Assembly: GCF_001039355.2 (NCBI RefSeq) | Contig: NW_019775591.1 | Span: 480,932 to 544,931, forward strand | Length of the DNA stretch: 64,000 nucleotides | Source of the DNA: Lingula anatina | Lineage: Eukaryota; Brachiopoda; Lingulata; Lingulida; Lingulidae | Direction: 5' to 3' | Part shown: positions 25,600 to 38,178 of the stretch, piece by piece | How positions within the stretch are numbered: the first letter of the stretch is position 1 | Layout: the number at the start of each line of letters is the position of its first letter | Program-made: the position numbers and the translations under genes | The notes under the pieces: model-generated | What the model saw: the letters and a program-made list of their open reading frames with translations, nothing else | Told to the model about the DNA's origin: nothing | Databases searched by the model: none

Positions 25600-26215
25600 A
25601 GTTCATACTTCTGGGCATCCATATTAGCAATGACCTAAAATGGGGTACTCATGTGGATCATATATATATAAAAAGGCATTTGCAAGACTCTGTTTCCTCC
25701 GTCAACTGAAGCGAGCTAAGCTCAGCCCTGCTGACTTAATTCAAGTTTACCAAAGTATTGTGCGCTCATTTCTAGAATAGGCCTGCCCTCTGTGGCATCC
25801 AGGACTAACAACAGAGCAATGCAAACTCTTTGGGACTGTTCAAAGTCGTGCTTTGAAGATTATTTTCCCTGACCTACACTATGATGAAGTCCTGAACCTG
25901 GCAAATATATACTTTAGATAAACGAAGGGAAGATCTGTGCAAAACTTTCTTTTACAAAATAAATAAACCCTCTGACAAACTGAATCACATTTTAATTGAG
26001 CAATCCAATCGTCTTTTAAGATCAAACAATAGATACAAAGTACCAAAATTTAAGACCGATAGATTCCGGTGCTCTTTTATTCCATATGCACTTTAAAATT
26101 ATCATTAGTATAATGTTGTATTTTATTATAAGTACAGTAATTTTTAAGGTCAAGTAGAAGTCTTTTAACTCAGTTTCATTCAAGCAAATTACATTTTATT
26201 ATCATTATAATGTTC
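25600..26215 (+). mobile_element. CR1/L2-like non-LTR retroelement, 3' fragment
   Basis: The plus strand encodes the C-terminal end of a CR1/L2-group reverse transcriptase ORF: LGIHISNDLKWGTHVDHI, CFLRQLKRAKLSPADL, ACPLWHPGLT and RALKIIFPDLHYDEVL, ending near FIPYAL. It has stop codons (TAG in the E-x-ACPLW segment) and a frameshift, so it is dead. An AT-rich 3' tail follows. A second fragment of the same type is at 39856. Confidence 0.8.
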
Positions 26216-26224
26216 TTAACATTC

Positions 26225-27560
26225 TATGCACAACCAATATAGACCAATGTAGAATCCTGATCGCGTGGCAACATCGTGCTAATTATTTCGCGTTCCAGCA
26301 ACCCACATAAAATGATAGTTATACAGATGTGGGGCCCCAAAGGCAAATTTCATAAATCTATAACAGGCATAACCATTGCACACAATTTGATAGTATAAAC
26401 TGGTGAAAGCCAGTCTTTCAAAGTCATCTTTATTCATAAGTACTGCGCATAGGTTGTGTAGGAGTATATCTTTTCGGTAAATTAGTTTTATCCATAATGT
26501 CAGAAACACAATTGTTCGGGAGATGGGGACAAAATGGCTAACAGCACATGTGTTACTGTTTTAATTAAATAAAGTACGCTATCTGTATCAAACACCATTA
26601 ATAAAAAAAGTTGTCCCGCCTCCGGTACCTAGTGCTTTTATTTACAAATGTTCACCCCACAGTTTATACCAGTGCTTTTTTATTCCAGATACCATATCTT
26701 ACATGACAAATGATAAAGAACATATAAATCAGCAGTAATATATCCATATTTTATGCCTTTTATTCATATTTGTAACATGTATCGCCTCAAATACATTCTT
26801 GTAGGGTAATTTCCTAAGAAATAAAGAAATGTCCATTAAAGTGAAAAGACACCACCAAATGTCACCAAATTAACACACATCATAGATCGATCAAGACTAT
26901 AGGTTATAACTGAAAGCTCTATCAGAAAAGGACAACTAAACATTTGTTTTCAAGATCTTAAACTTACAAGGGATTTTTACCACCTCCATTAAGAAGGTGG
27001 CTCAAAATTTTAAGAAAGACTTCCAACCCCGGTTTATAAATCATAATTTTGCCAATAGAATTGGACTTGAAACGTACATGCCATACTTTAATAATGAAGC
27101 GAAAGGTGTAAGAAGTCCCAGGTATATCAGATTTCGTAACACGGTTGTAACGCTTCAATGATAACATAAAATACAAGGGATATAACTCCTTGGTTTTTAG
27201 AAAATAATTAAATCAATGGGCTCCCTCATTTTATTTGATATTATAACGGTTTTTTGTTCATAACACGAAGGCTGGGATGAAATAGCAACTAAACAAGACG
27301 CACGCGATCGATGTCAAGAAAAATGCAAAAATGTAACATATGTTTTCTCTGTACACATGAAGTATGCGCATATCCTGCGGGTTTGTTGGAAAAGGAGTAT
27401 ACGCCTATACGAACCTATCTATAATTGGAATTCATTATTGTTGAGATTGTGATGGAATCTTGATATTTCTAGGTGAAATCTTTTATGTGGAGAGTTTATT
27501 ACAAAAATGTAATAAATTAGGGTATAAGTTTGTAAATTAAGCAATTTATTGTATTAGATC
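26225..27560. repeat. Dispersed noncoding repeat R, copy 2
   Basis: It begins with the block holding GCGTTCCAGCAACCCACATA and GTGGGGCCCCAAAGGCAAA, then follows copy 1 to the end. It is longer at the left than copy 1 and matches copies 3 and 4. Confidence 0.75.
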
Positions 27561-29114
27561 CCCAAACATTTTATGAAACATATTATATAATAATAATAAT
27601 GTTTAGCTACAGGTCTATCGGTGTCTATACTGAACGTCTTTAAAGGTTCACACACTGAAAATAGAGTTGCTTATTTAATAGATGGTGGTGATACATTACT
27701 CGTATTCGGAATGCAACTCTTTCCAGCTCTTGGCCTAACAGCAAAAACTAGCCAAGAAAAAAAAATGTATTCCAGCTCTTAGATTTCATAACATACAGGA
27801 CCCATTATTTTAAAATTCGATCCGCCTTACAGTTAAGAGATAAACTTTACAAACTGCTTCTCAAAAATCTAAAATAAATCATCTTGGCGTAACTTTAATG
27901 TTGAATAATTTAAAAAATGTTGTCAAAAGAGTTACATGTAAATATATATATAAGGGGTGTATTACAAAAGCTTAGGGAAGGGTAGAGGCCGGCTGTATCC
28001 CCCTTCCAATGGATCTGCTATAAATTATTTGAAACTCAAACAATGCATTATGCACAATGAATGCATGTGGTAGCAATATATTTTCTGCAATCAATTCTTT
28101 TACACTGCATTAACGCATAAAATGTTTTTATTTTTAAATGTGTATAATTAAATTAACCTCTACAAAGAACAATGTTAATCTACGTTAATAATCACATACA
28201 TTGTTTATCAATATATCTAATCCCAAAATGCTGTTGGTTTAAAGATGAAATACAGCTACTGAACAACAAACAAACATTAAAACAGTAGAAATCAATGTTT
28301 GACCTAAAATAAAACACTGATTGAATCCCATACTTATTTAAAACACAAATACCAAATGAAATGAGATTTAATTAATCTACTGATTGAGTCATTTTGTTGA
28401 AAGTAAGATACATACACCCCTGTATGTACACTTTAGGATAACATAGTATTGCGTGGCATATATGACTAGTTTCGACACAACAGTATGAAAACACATAATA
28501 CGTGTATTTATTTACTGGCATTTAAACTTTACATTAAACTGTTTATTTTACTCTCTTAAAAGTGTAGCTGTCTATTTTTTATTGATTTCATTTTACTCCT
28601 CTAAAATCTACTGAACATTTTATATGGATTTTAGATTATAAATCATCTAACCATGAACTGTTACGTATCCTGTCGATGTTTCGTTAGTTTCACTGAAAAT
28701 ATTAACTGTTTAGATCACATATTGCCCTACGATTAGGGGGAGGAAACTTATTTTACAATTTGAGTAAACTTGACTAATGTGGGAAAATAGTTGTTCAAAT
28801 TTTAACGAATTTCAGTCTGATAGATCCATGGAGAACCCAGTATGATATCAGAAAACAATGTGCATGTACCACGTCGGGTAGTAATCTGGAAAGGAGGGCA
28901 AATCTATTTCTTTCTTATGTCCAGTGAACTTTGAGCCTTGTTTGACAAAAACTGAAATAACATTACGGTTACCAGACTGATCGGACCGCTCAGGGTAGAC
29001 TTGACACTAACATTATTAAATTAACCTCTACAAAGAACAATGTTAGTCTAAGTTAATAATCACACATATTGTTTCTCAATATATCTAATCCCAAAATGAT
29101 GTTGGTTTAGAGAT
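27561..29114. repeat. Noncoding, with internal duplication and match to 46660-47040
   Basis: The string TAACCTCTACAAAGAACAAT with about 90 following bases occurs at 28157 and again at 29022. The part 28260-28640 matches the region upstream of the second and third TSP1 leader copies (46660-47040, 50550-50940), so it is probably ancestral upstream flank displaced by repeat R insertions. Confidence 0.6.
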
Positions 29115-30419
29115 TGAATAGAGCATGATCACAGAAAACAATATGCATGTACCTCGGTGGGTAATGCTCTGAAGAAGAGGGCAACTGAAAAAGAAGTTTG
29201 ACAAAACTGAAATACTATTATGAAATTGATCATTGTAGACTTGACATTGACATTATCTGAGTTTATTTATTAATTTATTTATTTATTTATTTATTGGAAA
29301 TTAGGGACAGCATTCTAGAGGACCAAAAATATTCAGAGGGTGTACAAACTGGCAAGAGATCAAAAATCATAATACTCTGCCACCCCATTATCAATATGAA
29401 TGAATCATCAAAAATAAGTGCTGAATAATAATTTTGCCTCTAAATTGATAGCCAGGTAGCTATAATAACCTGTTTTATGTGAAGCCTACAAGTATGTAAA
29501 CCTGTATGGAGTCTCTGTTTATGTGTTTATTTCATTACAGCTAATGTTTTCGTTCAGCATATATAACTCAAAAAATCTTTAGAGCCAAGATATTGGTAGG
29601 TCCAGTTGAATCGATACATTGGTTATCTACCAGAAATTTTCTCCAATGAAGTCGCATTTTTTTATTTTTATAGGACAATTGGAAATATAAGATCTAGAGA
29701 TTGGGTGTTTTTGCTTTAAGCATAAAAAGCGGGAAAAGTTTTTCTATGGTGTCAAACATTCCCACCTAAAATTACCAAGCAAGTTTTCAGTGCAATTTCT
29801 ATCATGAAATAATTGGTGCAAAATCTGATTTTCTTAAATCGGTCAAGCTCCTTAAACAATTTACTCATTTTATCTGGAATGATTTTACTTATTCACCATT
29901 ATAGTTATAAACCAATACTAATTTATCTAAAATGAAAAAAAAATTGACATTTTGGATAAAGCCTATGCTATATGGCCCCTCTACCAGTGTCTTTTCAGCC
30001 CTCCACAGCTGTTACAGATTTGGACGAAAAACTTTCATTCGATTTTGTAACAAGTAGAAAATATTTGTAGTAGAGAGAACTACTTCACTGTGCTAAACCA
30101 TTAAACGAAAAACTTATTTTCATAATAACAATATATCGTACTAACTGATAATAATTGATTGCCTTTTTTCAAGCCTTTAACTAATTACATGTAGCTTAGC
30201 TAATTCTCCTCCATTCGAAGACTACATTTTTTACCTAAAAATCGATTTTACAGTTACCCTTTAAATATTTCGTCCAACCAAATTTAGAAAGAACAATGAA
30301 ACCTTTATGTACATGTACCAATTTTATAAAATCATGCACACTTACCAAAAATAATTCTTTTCTCCAAACCTTTGCCTCTACTTGGATATCTTGGATAACT
30401 GTGCCTTCTTAGATTTTCT

Positions 30420-31935
30420 GCTCTTCTCAAACAGTGTTCTCTCACGGCAACGTGAAAATGGGTGAGCTGTCTGAAGTAATCTGGGTATATAGACCAATGC
30501 AGAATCCTGATCGCGTGGCAACATCGTACAAATTACTTCGCGTTCCAGCAACCCACATAAAACGATAGTTATACAGATGTGGGGCCCCAAAGGCAAATTT
30601 CATAAATCCATAACAGGCATAACCACTGCACACAATTTAATACTACAAACTGGCAAAAGCCAGTCTTTCAAAGCCATATTTATTCATAAGTACTGCGCAT
30701 ATGTTGAGTAGAAGTATATCTTATTGATGAATTACCTTTTACCCATAATATCAGAAACACATTTGTTCTGGAGATGTTGACTAATTGGACTAACAACTCA
30801 TTATATGTAACTTTTTTAATTAAATAAAATACGCCATCTGTATCATACCAGTACACCATTAAGTTGACCCACCTCCAGTACCTTGCAGGCCTACGTTTAT
30901 TTACAAATGATCACCTCACAGTTTATAAACAGTTCTTTTAAAGCCAGATACCATATAAATCATGACAAATGGTAAAGATAATATACATCAGAGGTAAAAA
31001 TGCCCATTATATTGAAAAGACATCACCAATGTCAACAAAATTACACACATCATATCAGATTGATCAAGGCTATAGGTTATAATTGAAAGCTCTGGGAATG
31101 AGCTTCGAGAACAGTGAATACACTTAAATCAGCACTCTGAAACGCATGTTGTATTGTTGGGGGGAGGCGTGTGTATACTCTTCCGGTGTCATGCTAAAAA
31201 GTAAATTTTCCAAGACATAACAGAAAAGCACGACTAAACATCTGTTTTCGACATCTTATACTTACAAGAGATTTTCACCACCTCCATTAAGAGAGTGGCT
31301 CATAATTTTAAGAAAGGCTTCCAAACCCCGATTTATAAATCCTAATTTTGCTAAATGTTTATGTTTATGACTAGATCCGTACATGTAATGCCTTGTCCTA
31401 GAAAAGACACCAGTCCCAGGTATATCAGATTTTTTGTTACACATTTCTAACGCTTAAATTAAAACATAAAAAAGACAAGGGAATATAACTCCTTAGTATT
31501 GAGATAATGTTTAAACTAATGGGCTCCCTCAATTGATTTTATATTCTAACTGCAAAGGTGTTTTCTTCGTGATATGAAGGCTGGAATAATATAGCAACTT
31601 AACAAGACGTACGCGATCAATTTCAAGAAAAATGCAAAAATGTAACATATGTTTTCATGTACACATGAGGTATGCGCATATTCTGCGGGCTGGTTGAAAA
31701 AGAGTCTTCGCCTATACAAATGTGAACATCCATGTATCTGGGGCAAACTAGTGACAGCTAAGCCGAGTCTAGATGGCTACTGCTGAAATCTAATTGGAGT
31801 TATCATTGTTTGTTGAAATTGTTATTGAATCCCGATATTCCAGGGTGAAATATTTTATGTGGAGAGTTAATAATAAAATAAGAAATCACAAGTATGAGTT
31901 TATAAACTAAGTGATGTATTGAATTAGTTCCACAA
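30420..31935. repeat. Dispersed noncoding repeat R, copy 3
   Basis: Carries the full marker series of copies 2 and 4 and lies inside the longer segmental duplication. Confidence 0.7.
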
Positions 31936-33019
31936 ACATTTTTTTAATTTAATTATAATCCTTTACTACAGATGGCTTCAATTATTGTAGTAACTGATTA
32001 CAAAGGCGTTCTTAAATTAAAATCAGAAGTCAATCCAATGTTATTTTTAATATATATATATTTAGTACAGGTCTTCTATGTAAAAGCAACCCCTGCAGGA
32101 CGCTGCTGCCCTGTTTCAAAAATGACACTTTCATGTTGTTGTTGCATAAATTATTAACGATCCAACACAGGAAAAGAAAACTTTAATTGTCAACTGTGGC
32201 TGCAAGACAAACTGCAGTTATGTGGTAGTTAGGTGGTGCTCCTTTCACAGCTGCTTATGAAGCCAGTGTGTCAAATATTGAATAATCATTATATGGTCTG
32301 TAAAAAGTGATGTTAGTGATTGAGCTGGACATAAATGAACTGACAATATTGTAGACACAACAATGAGAAGTAAATATCATTTATAGTTAAAAACTTCAAA
32401 TGGGACTTGAGTTCGTTCTTTTGTATGGTTTTACTTGCATATATGTAGGCACCGAACCGTGGATGTTTAAAAAATCCGTTGTGGATGGTTGTGAAAGACT
32501 GAAATTACTTAACCAGACATCCTGGCAGTCAGCTGGGTTATCAGACTTAAAAAATGATTTGGCCTGTGGGCTATAGAGAAGAGGAAACCAGACACACTCC
32601 ATGTGATGTCTCAGATGTGTTGTGGCTGTGTAATTCACACGTATGTGATGAAATTAGACATTTTTAAGCTATAAAATTGTTCAGCACAGTACGTTACAGT
32701 CGTCTCAAAATAATGTTTGGGATGAATTTAAAGAATATTGGGGTTTTTTTCATACCATTTTGAATAGCTTGTTATCCAAATTAAATTGAACTGGATTTAG
32801 TTCATGTGTGTCAAGACAAGTTTTTGCTACAGAATGTATTTGAAGGCCTTATTTTTTAAATGAAAGACATATATTTTTGAGTATAAGAATAGTTTTTATT
32901 GAAGATATTTTTTGTTTGAGACAAGAACATCAACACTCAGTCAGAATATGGGTTTATAAAAACCCACAAATTTATTTTTTTTTACCACGTACAGCTTCGG
33001 ATTGTGAAGGAATGGTGTA

Positions 33020-33245
33020 GTAAAGCAGTGGTGGGTTTAGAGGGGGGGTCATGGGGTACCTTGGATTTCTGGTTCCCTCTTGAACTTTGAATTTTGACTA
33101 GTTGAATCATCGTTCATAATCGCACCAAATACCAATATTTTCGGGACCCTTCATCGGGCCCCAAACCGCACGCAAAGGGGGGGGGGATCGGCTTCGCATT
33201 CGCGGACCCCCCTCCCCTCCAAATAATCCTGGATCCGCCCCTGGT
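33020..33245. mobile_element. Possible MITE or SINE ending in GGATCCGCCCCTGG
   Basis: A C- and G-rich segment ends in AATAATCCTGGATCCGCCCC and starts near GTGGGTTTAGAGGGGGGG. The ends resemble the element at 22568, but inverted repeats are weak. Confidence 0.35.
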
Positions 33246-33470
33246 TAATTTTTGTGTGCAAATGGGCTCCAATACGAGTTGATCAACTCTGCTCATGTAA
33301 TCCACACAACTAGCACATTGTGTTGGTTTTCTTACAAACTGAAAATGGACATGTTTATTTCACAGGATGGTGGAAATACTTTACTTCAATTTCAAATGCA
33401 ACCCTTACCAAGTCTTGTCTTACAGCAAAAACTATCTAGTACTTAGTATCAGACCCAAGTTAATCCAGCT

Positions 33471-33686
33471 CTTATAACACATTCAGAACAGTAGACTAAC
33501 TGATCCACGGATCAAATATGGTTGTTTGATGTCCTTTGAAAGATGGCAAACAAATAATATCTTCAATAAAAAGCTTGCTGCTTAACACCCGATGAGACAC
33601 TGAGCAGATACCCAACAACCATTCGAGTGGATCAGTCATATTTGATCCGCGGATCTGGTAGTCCGCTGTTCTGAACATACTCTTAG
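33471..33686. mobile_element. MITE family A, copy 4
   Basis: The left end ATTCAGAACAGTAGACTAAC and right end GTAGTCCGCTGTTCTGAACA are inverted repeats; the inner arms GATCCACGGATCAAATATGG and ATATTTGATCCGCGGATC also pair. Confidence 0.75.
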
Positions 33687-33690
33687 CTTT

Positions 33691-35885
33691 CATATCAAAA
33701 ATTTTCTTACAGAAACCACCCTTTAACATCTCGATCGGCCTTGAGGGACAAACTGCCTTTCAAAAATCTAAAATTAATCATCTTGGTGTTACCATATGCT
33801 GATAAATAATAATAAATTAAAAGATGCTGTCAAAACAATGTTTCAAGTATTTTGGTTAGTTGGACTGTTTTTATTAGTAATACCCCCGTCACACTAGAGG
33901 CGGAATGAGCAAGACTGCCGTCGGGAAGACAATTCTTTGTGCGTTCCTGAATATTCTAAAACTTCCAGGTGCATTCCAAATATTTTTACCCATTCTTGTG
34001 GCGGGCCCAAATGTTTTGTTCATGTTAAACACTTTCGAAGTGCATTCCAAGTGGAAAATTATCAACTGGCATTTGAATATATTCTAACTGCACTATGACT
34101 GCATTCTAAATATTCTCACGGCATTCCGACAGCATTCGAAACAATAACCCCATTATTATTACTATTATTATTATTGCATGTCTTTTGTTTATTTATTTAT
34201 TTATTGTAATTGTGTACAAATGCCCAGGACTGTTGAGCACTCTGTTCCACACGCTTGAAAGTGTATATCTACATGTNATTATAGGTTTAAGTTACTATTC
34301 TGTTTGCAATGTTAAACATGACTTTATTTCAGACCCAGTTTATAATGTAACTAAGTAAGATAAACCAATTTCTTAAACAGTTTACCTACATTTATAATCC
34401 TTGTTAGGGTAAAAGTTTTACAGTCAGTACTTCTAGTTGTGTTAGGTGTGACTGCTAATTGTGCTACGCAGAACTGCTGATTGTGTTAAGTATGACAGCC
34501 GATTGTGTTACATGATACAGTACAGACCAGTGAACCTCAATCAGGACTAAACATTCTCACACTACTCCACCGTCATTTTCATCTTCCATCACAACTGAGT
34601 AAATATATATATATAACGAATGAATAGATAGGCCTACTAAAATGGAAATAAATAAACGTTTAAAAATGTCTCATGTGTTATTCGTAATTATGATATTTAT
34701 TTTCATTCAGTTTGTCAGTATCAAAATAATAAAAGGTAACGACACAGGTAAATTTAATACACACATATTATTACATATTATATGTAACTTTCATTTAAGT
34801 GAGAGAAAAAGTTAGAGCGGACATATATTCCTAGTATAAGTCAGTAAAACAGGCCCCACCCGGACTTGCATTCCTTGTTATCCCACGGACGTTAAATCCT
34901 AGTAATATATGTCCCAGGACATCCATTCCTAGAAATGCTAGAACTAGGACTAGCATTCCCAGGAGTCCGGTCGGACTCGCATGATAAGGACTACCTTTCC
35001 TTTCACACCGGCAGCAGTAAGTGTTTGTAATAAGATATGTTGTTGAGGTGGACAGGGAAGTCATATAAATACTATTATCTGGGACGATAGATAAATGATA
35101 TAATCTGGGACTCCAGGTTGAGTTATTATTATTTTTATTATTAGTTATAAGCACTGTTATTGTAACTATTATCATATCATTAGCATATGGTTATATACAT
35201 GTATTATTGTTTTAATAATCTATTGCATGAATAATACCATTTTTGTATGGCATGAAACTGACGATATAAACATTAAGGAAAATTCTCACGTTTTGCGCCT
35301 TATTATTTCTCGGTTTATTTTCATACAATCGTTGATTGAATTTAATATCAAACAATTGTTTATCATATTATCATCAAAAAGGAGCACAACAGTGTGGATA
35401 AATCTGAAGATGAGCAGGTACTGGGAACTTCATTATCGACAAATCGTGAATACTATTCATTTGACAGTGAGTGCATGTAGCTAACCCTATTGCCTCAAGT
35501 AGTGAGTTCCAACTATATCTAAAATGACAACCGAAAGAGGGAAACTATAGATGAAAATGTGTCATGTGTCATATATATGTGCCATAATAAGAGAGTAACA
35601 GATTCAAATATCCGCGCGGGGGAAAACAAAAAAAAGCATCTATACACTTGGGTCACACATTAAAAAGTTTAAATGCATATGAACGAACAACCGTAAAAAA
35701 AGTTATCTATCTACCCTGTAGGCTCTTTTGTTAGCAGAAAGTTTGTCACGATAATTACCCGACGGAGCAGGGCATCGTACTATTGTTAACAGAAACCAAA
35801 CAGCCCGCAGCGACCCGCAGGGTAAGTAAAGGGAATTTCCGGCGGCACTGTATCTTCCTTTGAGTTATATTTTAAGCCTCCCAAA
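33691..35885. other. Intergenic, nothing supported
   Basis: No recognisable coding exon. It contains short ATT and TTTA repeats and the n at 34277. Confidence 0.4.
34277..34277. other. Contig join (single n)
   Basis: Lone n in noncoding sequence; orientation and distance between the neighbouring contigs should not be trusted. Confidence 0.8.
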
Positions 35886-38178
35886 CAGACAGTTACCCAA
35901 AAAAATGAAAACACACAACCAAACTACACTGTATAGCATTTGCGACAGTTTTCATTTGTATAAAGTAAGATACCCGATTACAAAAACATTGACCCACCCA
36001 CATCTCAAAAGAGCAAGATAAGGGAACTGAGTACATGCGAATGATTAATTCTCGATGATTCACACTACAAGCTAAATCATGCCTAATATGAACTTGAAAA
36101 TAAAAATGATATGTCATGAACCCCCACGTAAAGCCATCAGGCCTATTTATCATATAATCAAAATAACCAAATTACATTATTATTTGAATTAAAACATCAC
36201 ACCACCGTCGTAATTAAAAGTTAACAATCCAATTTGCAGTAGTTCACTAAAAAGAACACCTAGATATAATAACAATGCACCCCACTGCAATATAACAATA
36301 TAAAAAAACTGGAATGTGTACACAATGACACAACCAAGATATGTGTCAGTTTTGAGCAAAGTTGAGAGGAAAACAGATAAAGTATATTATATTACAGTAC
36401 TATTCAAGCAAGCCGCGACAGTTTTTTCCCATTGTTTAATGATTTTTTATTATTTTTAATCACACCACTAACATATATACTGTGAATAAACTGTAATATA
36501 TATTCTGCGTAAAACACATTCAAAGGATCGATGCTTGTCAGAGTCCGTTTTTCATTCAGCATTATCCAAGTCTTGGTGTTCTTCTTCCCTCTTTTCCTAT
36601 AAGAATAAAGAAAAAAATTTTAAAAATGCGTTTTTTGTAACAAAAGTCAAATTATCAAAAATGTAACAATCATGAAAAAAGTGTCCAAAAAGAACATATT
36701 ATTAAGGCTACCTGGAGACAAAGGAAACCCTACTTAAAAATGTAAATCATGCCGTACATTAAGATTCACGAAAGATTATCCACAAGTCACGATTGTTTAA
36801 CAATCATGAAAAAAGTGTCCAAAAAGAATATATTATTAAGGCTACCTGGAGACAAAGGAAACTCTACTTAAATATGTAAATCATGACGTACATTTAGATT
36901 CACGAAAGAGTATCCACATGTCACGATTGTTCATCAAATTATCGGGTGTTTGCTGCTAACAGTTGACCTCTTTTACCTTTAACACTTAGTACAAGGCATC
37001 GCAACACGTGTAGTTTATCATGACCACGCAAGGGCAGCCGTAGGGAGCAGGGATGGTCACGTGACAGACTGGAGACAAATAGTCGACGCATTCTTCTGTC
37101 ACAGCAGCCTGCACTGCAGCAACATAGGTCTCATCTGGAATATTATCCAACATAAAATTAATAAAATATATTGCTGATTACTTTTCTGGATTTTTTTTTT
37201 TTTTTTTTTTACTTTTCAAATATCAGATAAAAACTAGGAGTCCATATAATGTACGGTTTCTCAAGTACAAAGAATTAAGTTTTCACTATGTATTTCTTGG
37301 AGTTGCCCAATCAACGTACTCCTAGTATAAGCCCTATAGAATCCCTACATACTGTAGAAACATGGAATATTACACACAAATCTTCCTAACAGGCTGCTTT
37401 TTAACTCGTCTTGCGATACAACAATAGTATTCCTTCCTGTAAAGTTGAAGACACAATACCAACCAGTTTTAGCTACACATTGTATATAGTAAAATATAAG
37501 CTTAAAAAAAGAAACAGCATGACTTTTCAAAATGGTTAAACAAGCTGATTTTCAAACCCATCCTGTATTTTAGTAACGTTCTTCAGTCCTGTTAGTTTGA
37601 CGAGAATAATTCAACCGGCTTTCCACCAAAACTTTTATCTAGACTATAATATATGCTGACAAAAAACAGCATAACTTTTGCAACAATTATGCAATCAATG
37701 GGTACAATTGTTACAGTGTACATAACTTCGGCAGGGTGACATTTTTTTACCAGCAGGGTAAAAAAAATACCGAAAAGAGATTAATTTTTGTCAAAAATTG
37801 CACAAATATAATAAAAAATAAAAGCACGACGGCGACGAAAGACGGAGGTAATTGCTCTACCGGTATGTACACACCTGTGTCTGTACATAAAAAATGACAA
37901 GGATAAAACGAATAACATATTGTCATCTTACCGTAGTTTTCGATACTTTCGATCAGTACAATCCCACACCTAAAGGTGACGTACTTGTCAAATGTGTTAG
38001 CACCCCTAAAATTCACCCGAATATCGTGAAGCCTATTTCCTGAAAAATAAAATAAAATAAAACCACACTGTAAATACAAATCAGTACATAAGAGAAGGCA
38101 CCTTATATTTTTGTGTTATATATATTCTTATGGTAATAAAATGAAAATCCTCATTGGGTTGGATTTACAACATTAGTA
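35886..38178. repeat. Duplicated block shared with 13483-15309
   Basis: Carries the 3' flank and last two exons of the TSP1 paralogue. Relative to the first copy it has an extra tandem repeat at 36669-36931 and inserted sequence near 37230-37850. Confidence 0.85.
36669..36931. repeat. Tandem duplication of about 130 bp
   Basis: Two consecutive copies start with CAATCATGAAAAAAGTGTCC (36669 and 36800) and end with CACGATTGTT. The equivalent sequence is single at 14272-14402. Confidence 0.85.

Larger units (their letters stand above)
29115..33690. repeat. Long noncoding segmental duplication, left copy
   Basis: It is collinear with 59706-63590: shared markers in order include CAGCATTCTAGAGGACCAA, TTCTTTTCTCCAAACC, TGGGGCC(C/T)CAAAGGCAAA, the repeat R block, GTCAACTGTGGCTGCAAGAC and GGGTTATCAGACTT. 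Many small indels indicate some age. No coding capacity recognised. Confidence 0.8.
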
